From Theristus sp. LFF4_11 (taxonomy: Eukaryota; Nematoda; Chromadorea; Monhysterida; Xyalidae): a stretch of DNA of 64,000 bases. Under the pieces are notes generated by a model, which did no database searches, had not been told where the DNA came from, and saw only the letters and a list, made by a program, of their open reading frames with translations. Shown here piece after piece: positions 11,601-22,548 of this stretch. How positions within the stretch are numbered: the stretch's first letter is position 1; every line of letters begins with the position of its first letter. The translations under genes and the position numbers were made by a program. The DNA is taken from assembly GCA_030248135.1 (NCBI GenBank), contig JASANC010001071.1, positions 62,001 to 126,000 on the forward strand. Direction: 5' to 3'.

Positions 11601-14600
11601 GCCACTCGCCACACTCATCCGTCATCCGCCACCACCGGCCGAGCAGACAGCTGGCAGCAGCAAGCGTAGCTCGGTGTCGTCAAGTGAGCAATCCGGTTGT
11701 TTATTTCTGTCCAACAGAGGTTATCGAAAATAAACGGATTGTCGTGAAAGTGGAGGTAAAGTAAAAGTCGCCCGACTCCGGAAAATGTAATAACGGAAAA
11801 TCTGCAGATGGCTCCAAATGTCAGCATCACAGTGACGAACAGTCAACGCTGGAATGCGCCACGTGCAACGGCCAGCCACTTTGCCTTCGGTGTGTGCCAG
11901 GCCACGATAAAACGCACAAGATCAATGTAAATCCTTTTTGTGCTGAAGTCCTGGTTGGGATAGTCCGGAAGACAAGTGCACTCGGTTTATAACACACAAA
12001 TGTTGCACACAGTCTTGCAGGCACACGAGTCTGATATTGTTTGTGAGCCGGTGTGTTTGTTTGTGATTGTGCAACACAATTGCTGCGTTATAATGAGAGC
12101 GCAATGTTTTCAGACTAGAATGTTTTGTTATTGTATATACTAGCAGATAACCCGTGCCTACGGCACGGTTAGCTGATAAATACAATTATTATTGTTGAGT
12201 GGCGAACAACCGATTTCACCGGAGCAACTCTGCCGAATGTGTGCAGGTGAGAGCGCAGGCTGATGTGCGTCAGCTGTCCGGTCGCGTATTGAGCGAGTGC
12301 AAGCTGCTGTACAAACAGCTGGAGGATTGCGCCGAGGCCGTTGAGCGCATCAATGAGCGCATCGAGGCTCGTGTGCTCGCAGTCGCCAACGAGGTGCGTC
12401 ACCACCAAATGTGCAGTTCAACTTTCATAATGCCTGCGTTCACACAAGTTGTTCTGACGTTAAAAGTGAAGAAACGGCTTTATATGAATAGTAGTATCAC
12501 GCTAAAGTAGTGTCCGAACTATCATATGATGTGCGATGTCTTGTGGGGCTCTTGCGCGCGCGTTGTCCGTGTCTCGGAAATTAAAAATGTGCAGCCCAAA
12601 ACGAAACGTTGCGTACAAGTTTCCGATTTATAGCAATATATCTTTTCTTGTGACATTTTCGCTTGTTTTTCATTAAAAAAAGTCGGGTCAGTCAGTTATT
12701 TTGGGCGTGTAACGTTTTTACAGGTGCGTGCCGTGCTGTACCACCACCAGAGTGCGCTAGAAGAACGCAAACGCGACTTGCTGCAACGCATCGACATCGT
12801 GCGCCAGTCGAAGGTCGCCTGTCTCGATCAACAGCGAATGGACGTTCGAGCTCGCATGGCCACGTTGAAGCAATCGGTCGACAAAGCTCAACCGGTGCTC
12901 GCAGCGGTTGCTTCGAATACAGGTTGGAGAGACATCGTCGTGTGATCATCAGAGAACAGCAGCTAAAATACACTTTTTCACGGCACATGTAGTTTTGGTT
13001 TTTTTTGCTTTTGCTTTTTGTTTTGCTTTTGCTGCGGGGGCTGCCACTGTGCGTGCCGGAGACGGAGACTGATACGCAGCCGACAGCGCAAAAACTGACT
13101 TTTTTTGACACTTGGGCAAATGCACACAGTGACTGTGAGGCCATAAGCTAAAGTACAGGCATGTCAAACATTAAACTAATTCCCCCGGTCATTCACACCG
13201 CAGACAACGGCTACAACGACAACACCGACTACAGCGGCGTCCAGTGCACCGTGGACTCGCTGCTGCATGCGCTGCATCAGGCGCAGACTGTCGGCCTTGC
13301 CGTCGGCGCGCCACCGGCACCGCAGGAGAACGACAAAATCGTGTTTTCACCGCCGAACACTGAGCTGTTGAATTGTGAGCTTGTTATTTAGAGAAACGCT
13401 TTTTGTTTTGAATGAATTTCAACATTGTATGTTCAACTTTGTTTTTCCGGGGTGGTCTGCAACACGTTTTACATTTCGCAGCGATTCGTCAACTCGGCAG
13501 CATTCAAACGTGCGCGTGTGCAGCGACAACGAAGGTGCTCGGCGAAAGCTACAAACGCGCCATGCGCAACCGGCCAACGCACGTCACTGTTCAGGTCGCA
13601 TTGCACGATGTGTTCTTTCTTGGTCTTGAGAATCATCATACGTGATGTCAGCTCAATATGTTTTATAGTTGCCTTGACTAAGTTGTCGTATCAGCTGATT
13701 GGTTGCGTGAAACATCAGGTTCACAAAAAAAGAAATGAGAAATAAACATTTTCTTTTTTTTCGCAAGCGATTATGTTGCAGACGAACACCAGTCAGTTTA
13801 AATTTGCAACGTTTTGCGCCACTCTACATTGTATTTTTCTCAAAATCACACAAATTAAAAAAAGGTAAACGCCGTCAGAAAATATCGATACAGGCAAAAG
13901 ATCACATTGGCGAGCCAATGCACACGGGAGGTGACATAATCACTGCAGAGTTGATTGCCCCACCGTCACGCCAGTCGGTGTCGCTCGCCGTTCAGGACCG
14001 AGCTAACGGTTCGCGTTGTGTGTTTGTGTTTCGATTGTGTTTCAATAACAGTCACACTGCAAAAAAACGTGCCCACTAAAACACGCACAAGTTCATATGA
14101 TATGACATGAGAAGAATGTTTCAGCGGCACTTTTGCCAGTTTTTTAGCAACCATTTTACATATAGCACCGTTCGCTCAGTGCATGAATTACAAGTTCATC
14201 TTCAAATTGACGTCTGGCTTGTCGGAAATTCCAGGCACTTATACGATCACGTTTGTGCCGGAAACGGACGGCGAATATGAGCTGGCGATCAGGGTGCGCG
14301 GGCGGCCGATCAAGGACAGTCCGTTTCGAGTGCGCGTCCGCCGTGGACGCGACTACGCCGTCATTCGCTCGTCGCCGTTGTACTCGTTCGGCGGCGAAGG
14401 TGCCGGTGAGTGGTTGTGTTACGTTGCCTCCAGTCTGAGAAAAACGCGCACAGAATGTGATCGATAGAGACGATGCAAAGTAGAGCATCCGTTGAAGCAG
14501 GTGACATGATGAACGGTGCGTACTTGGAATGGAACGATTACGGTTACATGTTTGTTTTTCTATATACAGTATGTTGTTCTGCGTCTATTCAATGCACGCA

Positions 14601-15108
14601 TAGATGAAGACAGTCAATTTCATGCCTGAAAATCTGCTTGGTCCCTCAATATTGCTACCCTCGCGACCTGTACGGTGTTTGCGTGTTGAACTCTTTATCT
14701 GTGCGCTCGGGTGATCGAGCCGCGCCGAGTGGTGTATAGGCACTTAATGACAGAAACACTCGCTGGGCGGCCTACTCGACGGCATTCTGTTCTGTGCGCT
14801 TTTCCGGGTTAGCCCTGGCTAAAAATATTTTTAAAATCTCCGTTTGTTCGTTCGTTCTCCAAGCAGACAAATCCATAACAATATGCCTCTGATTGTTGTT
14901 GCATTGGCGGACACGCGCAGGTGACGGCCAGTTGTGTCGCCCGTGGGGCGTCGCCATCGACCACGAGAGTCGCGTGATCGTCGCCGACCGCAGCAACAAC
15001 CGCATTCAAATCTTCAACCAGGACGGCGGCTTCATTGCAAAGTTCGGCACCAAAGGCACACAGGCCGGTCAGTTCGACCGGCCGGCGGGCGTCTCGGTGA
15101 ACTCGAAG
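7594..15108 (+). CDS. lin-41: LIN-41/TRIM71-like TRIM-NHL protein, NHL domain incomplete
   Basis: RNA-binding RING-type TRIM-NHL protein; in other animals LIN-41/TRIM71 is a cytoplasmic post-transcriptional repressor in the let-7 developmental timing pathway. Exons: 7594-7772, 7869-8131, 8220-8302, 8474-8761, 9146-9341, 9531-9794, 10380-10516 (or from 10338), 10712-10820, 11291-11683, 11808-11926, 12247-12393, 12724-12922, 13204-13374, 13482-13594, 13894-14014, 14235-14405, 14921-15108; all phases agree, 1047 residues. Order: C3HC4 RING from residue 61 ([18 protein letters not shown]), Ser/Gln-rich linker with 27 glutamines, B-box 1 (CSSCGPH...CVRAH), second low-complexity linker, B-box 2 (CQHHSDE...CVPGHDKTH), coiled coil, filamin domain ([35 protein letters not shown]), then NHL repeat 1 and the start of repeat 2 ([31 protein letters not shown]). 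The last exon ends at a donor (AAG/GTTAGA), yet no further NHL exon is visible before the next gene. Confidence 0.9.
8585..8665 (+). repeat. (CAA)27 microsatellite encoding polyglutamine
   Basis: Twenty-seven uninterrupted CAA codons lie inside exon 4 of the lin-41-like gene, just after YRQRA, and lengthen the linker between RING and B-box 1. The lack of CAG interruptions means the tract is prone to slippage and probably varies in length between individuals. Confidence 0.95.
10065..10165 (-). mobile_element. Diverged partial copy of the TGACGTCA MITE
   Basis: The segment matches, with many changes, one half of the element at 29960-30170: TGACGTCATTTATTTGCTTT followed by ACCCGATTGTCA and CAATTTCAGTTTTGTTGG. 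One TGACGTCA palindrome remains at 10077-10084. It sits in the intron before the B-box 1 exon of the lin-41-like gene. Confidence 0.55.
14701..14845 (+). repeat. tRNA-derived SINE, copy 2 (5'-truncated)
   Basis: Starts within the tRNA-like box B (GCTCGGGTGATCGAGC) and carries the same body as copies 1 and 3, including GGTGTATAGGCACTTAATGA and GGGTTAGCCCTGGCTAAAAA. The box A half and the CAA tail are missing. It lies in the lin-41-like intron just before the NHL exon. Confidence 0.75.
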
Positions 15109-15369
15109 GTTAGATTATTGATCTTTTTATTAATTATTAATCAATTAGATTATTATTAATTGTTCTTATTGAACGCGTGTCGCAATGTGCATTTGGAGAT
15201 AAAGAAAATTTTTTTGCGGCTGCGCGGCAATTTGAAACCAGCAAATTCCGAACGTAATCTGACGGCAGTTTTTGGCAAGAAACTGGAATAGCAAAACTAA
15301 TCAGAACCTTTTTCACACAAGAAAAATGTTTTACTTGTTAGTGGATTGAAAAATATAGTTTGTTTTTTT

Positions 15370-17690
15370 GTTTTTCGCAACTCTACCGGCGATGTGCTCA
15401 ACCGATTTCAGCGAAGTACGGCTCAATCAACTCAGAAGAACACCGGGGACACGATGATGTGTCGCTTGCGGTTAGTTCCGATCGTTTTTTTTTCAAAAAC
15501 CAAAGAAGTCCAAAATCACCATAAATTTGTGTTTTGTCGTTTTCCACACTTTTTTTATTGCAAAGAAACCGAGGTTGAATTAAACAACAACCAACAACAA
15601 ACGACATATCAACGTGTTCCCGCTGCTCTGCTGAGTTGATTGAGTCATGGATCATGAAAATTGGCTGTGGGAATCGTGAGCTGGGCGACATTTTCTGTTG
15701 ACAATCTGCGCGTTTCACCGTGTGTGTCGCGCGCGCCGACCTGTCACGCAGCACTGCCGGCGCTGTGCTTGACCGATTTCGACGAACGACAGCTCAATCA
15801 ATTCAGCAGAACACCGGCAACACGATGATGTGTCGCTTGTGGTTAGTTCCAATCATTTTTTTCAAAAACCAAAGAAGTCCAAAATCACCATAAATTTGTG
15901 TTTTGTCGTTTTCCACACTTTTTTTTATTGCAAAGAAACCGAGGTTGAATTAAACAACAACCAACAACAAACGACATATCAACGTGTTCCCGCTGCTCTG
16001 CTGAGTTGATTGAGTCATGGATCATGAAAATTGGCTGTGGGAATCGTGAGCTGGGCGACATATTCTGTTGACAATCTGCGCGTTTCACCGTGTGTGTCGC
16101 GCGCGCCGACCTGTCACGCAGCACTGCCGGCGCTGTGCTTGACCGATTTCGACGAACGACAGCTCAATCAATTCAGCAGAACACCGGCAACACGATGATG
16201 TGTCGCTTGTGGTTAGTTCCAATCATTTTTTTCAAAAGCCAAAAAAGTCCAAAATCACCATAAAATTGTGTTTTGTCGTTTTCACACTTTTTTTATTGCA
16301 AAGAAACCGAGGCTGAATTAAACAACAACCAACAACAAACGACATATCAACGTGTTTCCGCTGCTCTGCTGAGTTGATTGAGTCATGGATCATAAAAATT
16401 GGCTGGGGGAATCGTGAGCTGGGCGACATTTTCTGTTGACAATCTGCACGTTTCACCGTGTGTGTCGCGCGCGCCGACCTGTCACGCAGCACTGCCGGCG
16501 CTGTGCTTGACCGATCTCGACGAACGACAGCTCAATCAATTTAGCAGAACATCGGCAACACGATGATGTGTCGCTTGTGGTTAGTTCCAATCATTTTTTT
16601 CAAAAACCAAAGAAGTCCAAAATCACCATAAATTTGTGTTTTGTCGTTTTCCACACTTTTTTTATTGCAAAGAAACCGAGGTTGAATTAAACAACAACCA
16701 ACAACAAACGACATATCAACGTGTTCCCGCTGCTCTGCTGAGTTGATTGAGTCATGGATCATAAAAATTGGCTGGGCGACATTTTCTGTTGACAATCTGC
16801 GCGTTTCACCGTGTGTGTCGCGCGCGCCGACCTGTCACGCAGCACTGCCGGCGCTGTGCTTGACCGATTTCGACGAACGACAGCTCAATCAATTCAGCAG
16901 AACACCGGCAACACGATGATGTGTCGCTTGTGGTTAGTTCTGATTATTTTTTCAAAAACCAAAAAAGTCCAAAATCACCATAAAATTGTGTTTTGTCGTT
17001 TTTTACACTTTTTTTATTGCAAAGAAACCGAGGCTGAATTAAACAACAACCAACAACAAACGACATATCAACCTGTTCCCGCTGCTCTGCTGAGTTGATT
17101 GAGTCATGGGTCATGAAAATTGGCTGGGGGAATCGTGAGCTGGGCGACGTTTTCTGTTGACAATCTGCTCATTTCACCGTGTGTGTCGCGCGCGCCGACC
17201 TGTCACGCAGCACTGCCGGCGCTGTGCTTGATCGATTTTGACGAACGACAGCTCAATCAATTCAGCAGAACACCGGCAACGCGGTGATGTGTCGTTTGCG
17301 GCTGGTTCCGATTATAATTTTTGAAAACCAGAAATCCAAAGTCACCAAAAATTTGTGTTTTGTCGTTTTTCACACTTTTTTTATTGCGCGTCAATCGAGG
17401 TTGAATGGAACTAAAACCATCCATAAACGACGCGTCATCATGTTCCGGGGACTCTGCTAATTTGATTGAGCCATGGATTGCTAAAATCGGCCAAGGAAAT
17501 CGTGATCTGGACGACGTTATGTGTTCGTTGTTTGTGCTTCACGACATGTGCCTTGTGCGCCGACCTGTCACGCGACTCTGCCGGCGCTGTGTTCGGCCGA
17601 TTTCAAGGATCGACGGCTCAATCAATGATTTTTGTGGAATAAAAAAGAATAGGAAGACAAAATAAACATAAAAAACATATCATAATCACG
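15370..17690. repeat. Tandem satellite, about six units of roughly 370 bp
   Basis: The word GATGATGTGTCGCTTG (GTGATGTGTCGTTTGCGG in the last unit) recurs at 15453, 15824, 16194, 16562, 16915 and 17283, giving spacings of 371, 370, 368, 353 and 368 bp. Each unit contains GTGTGTCGCGCGCGCCGACC, TTGATTGAGTCATGG and AACAACAACCAACAACAAA. The inner units are nearly identical while the first and last are more diverged, as expected for an array homogenised from within. Each unit carries a minus-strand ORF of about 68-118 codons, but this follows from unit identity and is not evidence of a gene. Confidence 0.9.
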
Positions 17691-17704
17691 TACGCAGTGA
17701 ATAA

Positions 17705-17822
17705 TTTTGGTGCGGTCTTTTGGCACGTGCGGTATTTTGGTTTGATAGCATCTGCGGTCTTTTGGTCACAAAAAAATCTCAAATCTGCGGTCTTTTGGCA
17801 CGTGCGGTCTTTTGTCCGCAAG
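17705..17822. repeat. Short direct repeats TGCGGTCTTTTGG
   Basis: The word TGCGGTCTTTTGG occurs three times (about 17711, 17751, 17785), twice followed by CACGTGCGGT. The cluster lies between the satellite array and the first hAT-like element and has no coding sense. Confidence 0.6.
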
Positions 17823-17837
17823 CCGGTGGGGGGGGGG

Positions 17838-19011
17838 TAGGGTTGTTAAACAAAAATAAAAATTTAAAAAAAAAAAGTGATTAAAAAAAACAAAAATGCC
17901 GATTAAAAAAAAAAAAATTCGAAAAATTTTCCTCTAATATGCTCTGAAAACCTCAATTTTGACAAAATTTTTTCGAAAGTTCAACAAAAATTGTCTTTGA
18001 TTATACCTCGTAAAACCTTTAGCAGTCGATTTTGGGCCGTTTTACCGACTGATTTTAGGCTACGACAACATCTGCGATGAAGTTTTTGAGCGTCCCAAAG
18101 CTTGGCCTACCATTTCCGATCATAGTTGTTCCAGAGCCGAGGGGTTGGGGGGGGGGCGATATAGATAGCTGGAGCAAATTTTCTAGATAGATAGATAGCT
18201 GGAAAATTTTGGGGGGGGCCGCGGGGGGGGCCGGTCAAAATTTTGAAATTTGATAGATAGATAGCTAAAACGCTAAAAAGCTGTAAAAACAGCAAAATAA
18301 TGCTAAAAATACACTAAAAATCAAGTATAAACGCGTATTTTATCTAAAATTAGCGAAATTTTCAAGAATTACGAGCAAAAATGGTCAATTTTGGTCAATA
18401 ATTGACTCATTTTATGTCTTCGAAGACAACATTTTTCAGATAGATAGCTGGCTGATAAAATTTTTCAGATAGATAATAGCTGAGCCAAAAAAACCTGTCT
18501 GATAGAGATAGATTCGAAAATTTTTTGGGGGGGCCAGCCCCCCCCAGGCCCCCCCCCCAGAACAACTATGTTTCCGATGCAGATAAGGTGACGATTCGCC
18601 TCGCAGAGCGTCCGATTGTGCTCGCTGCTCCGTTTGCAAGCGCTACGTTGTCTGGTTGCTTGCTGCTTCGTGTCGTGTCGTCGCAACACCATCAGAAGAA
18701 TTGATCGAATTTCAAGGCGGTATGTTTGTCTTCACTTTAGCATTAGTTTAGCTGGGGACAATTAGTGACGTTTTGGAGGTCAAAACACAAGAAGAGGCAT
18801 GGTGACGGTTTGGAAAAGGGGTAATTGAGGTCACCAAAACAAAATCTGCAAAGTTCCGTCATATGGGAGTCATTCGGGAGGCGCTTGCATATCATATGTG
18901 GTTCTTCGGACTCCCTGATTGATTTAGCACAACTTTGATTTTTGAAAATTTAAAAAAAAATTAAAAAAAAAAAACAAAAATGACGATTTTTGTTTTTTTT
19001 TAACAACCCTA
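17838..19011. mobile_element. Non-autonomous hAT-like element, family A copy 1, carrying a nested insertion
   Basis: Begins TAGGGTTGTTAAACAAAAAT and ends with the inverted form TTTAACAACCCTA. It shares its internal sequence (GATTTTGGGCCGTTTTACCG, GTCAAAACACAAGAAGAGGC) with copies at 19670-20394 and 20708-21403. It is about 0.7 kb once the nested family B insert at 18121-18570 and its duplicated 8 bp are removed. The flanks are G-runs, so the target duplication (8 G against 7 G plus T) is imperfect to read here. No transposase. Confidence 0.8.
18121..18570. mobile_element. Non-autonomous hAT-like element, family B copy 1 (nested)
   Basis: A 450-bp element with termini CATAGTTGTTC / GAACAACTATG. 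It is flanked by a perfect 8-bp target duplication TTTCCGAT (18113-18120 and 18571-18578). The uninterrupted target is seen in the sister family A copy near 19946-19960, so this is a clean insertion with its empty site in the same window. The interior has long G and C runs and GATAGATA-type repeats. The 8-bp duplication is the basis for calling it hAT; no transposase is present. Confidence 0.9.
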
Positions 19012-19030
19012 GGGGGGGTGTGTGCACCCC

Positions 19031-19505
19031 CATAGTTGTTCCAGAGCCGAGGGGTTGGGGGGGCCGATATAGATAGCTGGAGCAAATTTTCTAGATAGAT
19101 AGATAGCTGGAAAATTTTGGGGGGGGGGCCGCGGGGGGGGCCATGTGACTTTGGGGGGGGGCCGGTCAAAATTTTGAAATTTGATAGATGGATAGCTAAA
19201 ACGCTAAAAAGCTATAAAAACAGCAAAATAATGCTAAAAATACACTAAAAATCAAGTATAAACGCGTATTTTACCTAAAATTAGCGAAATTTTCAAGAAT
19301 TACAGGCAAAAATGGTTAATTTTGGTCAAAAATTGACTCATTTTATGTCTTCGAAGACAAAAATTTTCAGATAGATAGCTGGCTGAGAAATTTTTTTTAG
19401 ATAGATAATAGCTGAGCCGAAAAAACCTGTCTGATAGAGATAGATTCGAAAATTTTTTGGGGGGGGCCGGCCCCCCCCAGGCCCCCCCCCCCTAGAACAA
19501 CTATG
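19031..19505. mobile_element. Non-autonomous hAT-like element, family B copy 2
   Basis: Same termini and interior as the copy at 18121-18570, 475 bp, flanked by a perfect 8-bp duplication TGCACCCC (19023-19030 and 19506-19513). It lies between family A copies 1 and 2. Confidence 0.9.
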
Positions 19506-19669
19506 TGCACCCCTTCCAGAAATTTTTCTACAACAGTGCACAATAATAGGCCCACGCCTGGGGGGTGTCGTCACTGTCTGTATCATGCATGACTGACACC
19601 CCCCACTGAAAAATTTTCGGCACCCCCCTCCCCCCACGTGACGAGTCGTCACTGACGACACCCCCCCCC

Positions 19670-20394
19670 TAGGGTTGTTAAACAAAAATGAAATTTTTTT
19701 AAAAAAAAAGTGATTAAAAAAAAACAAAAATGCCGATTTTTTTTTTAAAAAAATTCGAAAAATTTTCCTCTAATATGCTCTGAAAACCTCAATTTTGGCA
19801 CAATTTTTCGAAAGTTCAACAAAAATTTTCTTTGATTGTACCTCGTAAAACCTTTAGCAGTCGATTTTGGGCCGTTTTACCGACTGATTTTAGGCTTCGA
19901 CAACATCTGCGATGAAGTTTTTGAGCGTCCCAAAGCTTAGCCTACCATTTCCGATGCAGATAAGGTGACGATTCGCATCGCAGAGCGTCCGATTGCGCTC
20001 GCTGCTCCGTTTGCAAGCGCTACGTTGTCTGGTTGCTGCTTCGTGTCGTGTCGTCGCGACACCATCAGAAGAATTGATCGAATTTCAAGGCGGTATGTTT
20101 GTCTTCACTTTAGCATTAGCTTAGCTGGGGACAATTAGTGACGTTTTGGAGGTCAAAACACAAGAAGAGGCATGGTGACGGTTTGGAAAAGGGGTAATTG
20201 AGGTCACCAAAACAAAATCTGCAAAGTTCCGCCATACGGGAGTCATTCGGGAGGCGCTTGCATATCATATGTGGTTCTTCGGACTCCCTGATTGATTTAG
20301 CACAACTTTGATTTTTGAAATTTTAAAAAAAAAAAAATTTTTTTTTTCAAAAAAAAAACAAAAATGACGATTTTTGTTTTTTTTAACAACCCTA
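19670..20394. mobile_element. Non-autonomous hAT-like element, family A copy 2
   Basis: Uninterrupted 725-bp copy with ends TAGGGTTGTTAAACAAAAAT and TTTTAACAACCCTA, inserted in a C-run. It supplies the empty site (CATTTCCGATGCAGATAAGG) for the family B insertion in copy 1. Confidence 0.85.
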
Positions 20395-20436
20395 CCCCCC
20401 CTCGAAAATTTGCTTTCGCCTTCGGTACTGCCCCCC

Positions 20437-20452
20437 CCCTAGAACAACTATG
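20437..20452. mobile_element. Residual end of a family B hAT-like element
   Basis: Only the terminal CCTAGAACAACTATG remains, next to a C-run such as those at the ends of the complete family B copies. The rest of the element is absent or replaced. Confidence 0.45.
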
Positions 20453-20707
20453 GTGTTGTTATATAATTGTTGATAAAGTTTAGGTTGATTTTGCTTCAGA
20501 AATCAAAACGGAAAAAAATGTCCGCGCCGACGTCGCCTGCCTTCAAAGTGTTGCTCGCTCAACAACCGCTTCAAAAGTGTAATCTGGTTGTAAAACACGC
20601 ACGTTTGTTGCATTTGTCTTGTTCAAGACGTGAGTGTTTTGTTTTAAATTTTTTTGTTTCTTGTTTGTCTGTCGGTTTTGTATCCGCCGCGGACGACGGG
20701 CCGGGCG

Positions 20708-21403
20708 TAGGGATGTTAAACAAAAATCGATTTTTTTAAAAATGTTTAAAAAAACAAAAATGCCAATTTTTTCATTCTAAAATTTTCCCTCTAATTTGCT
20801 CTGAAAACCTCATTTTTGGCACAATTTTTCGAAAGTTCACCAAAATTTTTTTTGACATTACCTCGTAAAACCGTCAGCAGTCGATTTTGGACCATTTTAC
20901 CGACTGATTTTAGGCTTCGACAACATCTGCGATAAAGTCTTTGAGCGTCCCAAAGCTTGGCTTACCATTTCCGAATATTCCGATGCAGATAAGGCGATGA
21001 TTCGTCTCGCAATCTGAATTCTGAGCGTCCGAGCGAGCTGCTCCGTTTGCAAGCGCCACATTGTCTTGTTGCTGTTTCGTGTCCTGTTTGAATGGAATCA
21101 TCATCAGAATTGATCGAATTTCAAGCCGGTTTGTGTCTTTTCACTTGGGCTGGGGACAATTAGTGACGTTTTGGGGGTCAAAACACAAGAAGAGGCATGG
21201 TAACGGTTTGGAAAAGAGATAAATGAGGTCACCCAAACAAAATCTGGTAAGTTCCGCCATGCGGGAGTTATTCGGGAAGCGCTTGCACATCAAATGTGGT
21301 TCTTCGAACTCCCTGGTTGATTTAGCACAACTTTGATTTTTGATTTTTTTTCAAATAAAAAAAAACAAAATTGTCGATTTTTGTTTTTTTTTTAACAACC
21401 CTA
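20708..21403. mobile_element. Non-autonomous hAT-like element, family A copy 3, with clear 8-bp duplication
   Basis: A 696-bp copy starting TAGGGATGTTAAACAAAAAT and ending TTTAACAACCCTA. It is flanked by a perfect 8-bp direct repeat GCCGGGCG (20700-20707 and 21404-21411), which settles the superfamily for family A because the other two copies sit in homopolymer runs. It is more diverged than copies 1 and 2, hence older. Confidence 0.88.
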
Positions 21404-21792
21404 GCCGGGCGGGCCGATTTCGGCATTCATGAAGAACAAGAATAGCGCCTGGCGGGTTTTTTTCGAAAAGCGCGGCGCGGTGCGGTACTGTTAGATACTG
21501 TACGGTACTGGCATCAATCATGGCAAGGCGAAACTCGCTTCTGCGTCATACATAGTTTTGCTTGATTGAATCGAATTTGATTGAAGGTTTTGATAAAAAA
21601 ATTAAAATTACAAAAATTGTGCTCCTGTGCCCACTTGACTTCACTGTGAGCGTTTGCAACTGGGGTTGTTTTGAAAAAATCGTTGTTTTTTTCCATTAGA
21701 AAGAATGGAATAGCAAAGTTGTCCCAAAATCAATCAGAGCGCTAGAAGAACCGCATTTTATGTCCGAATGCCACAATGTAGTGACCCCCAGT

Positions 21793-22535
21793 TAGGGTTT
21801 ATCAAAATACCGTTTTTTTTTCAAATCGTGGTAAAAACCCGTATTTTTACCGGTAAAATTACGGTAATTTTACCAAAAAACGGAAGCCAAAAAGTTGTAA
21901 AAACCACATATTTTTCGCAGTAAACTATAAACTTAAACCAGGATTTGTGAAAACAGCTTTCAAAATGCTTTGTTCAAAATATCGTGCACCAACAAATAAA
22001 ATAAATTTTGTTTAGGATTGAAAACCCAAAAGGTCGGCAATAAATCGAACATTATCTTTTGCTCAATCGTTTATATTCCACCAATTACACAAGAAAAAAA
22101 AACAGCATTTTCACCGGACAGTCTTTGGTCACAATAGAGGAACACAATTTGCTGCAATAATCAACTAAAACCTGGATTCAGACTCAATTTAGATCAAAAA
22201 GAAAACAAATCAGTAATCGTGTAAGAAAGACATTTTGAGTGACATTTAGAATTTTTGGAATTTTCAGCTCAGCTCGGCAGCTCCAGCAGATTCTTGCACC
22301 TCGCTTTGCTGTTCTTTCAAAACATCAGTGTCAATTTTGTGCACAACTAGCACAAGACACGAGTGAAGTTGCGAAACGAGTGAAAAAAATGACATAAAAA
22401 CTAACAGTCCGAAATTGAAAAAAAACGGAAAAATACGGGAAAAAACGAAAAAAATACGGAAACGGTTTTTTCCGTTTTTTCACTGCACCAATTTTTGCCC
22501 TTGTAAAAAACCGGTATTTTTTCATGCCAACCCTA
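21793..22535. mobile_element. hAT-like element, family C, ending 13 bp before the NDUFB8 start codon
   Basis: Left end TAGGGTTTATCAAAATACCG; the right end read in reverse is TAGGGTTGGCATGAAAAAAT then ACCGG. The flanking octamers are CCCCCAGT (21785-21792) and CTCCCAGT (22536-22543), 7 of 8 identical, as for an aged hAT duplication. The sub-terminal parts are rich in TTTTACCGGTAAAA-like and CGGAAAAATACGGG-like words. No transposase ORF. Confidence 0.7.
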
Positions 22536-22548
22536 CTCCCAGTGCCAT

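Noticed and set aside
15398..17098. Repeated ORFs of 68-118 codons in each satellite unit
   Set aside because: Their apparent conservation follows from unit identity; they start and stop at arbitrary points and shift with small indels.
20467..20739. 90-codon ORF starting MSAPTSPAFKVLL between two hAT-like elements
   Set aside because: It ends inside family A copy 3; after removing that element the frame continues only briefly and matches nothing I recognise, so an NHL exon or other gene piece is not supported.
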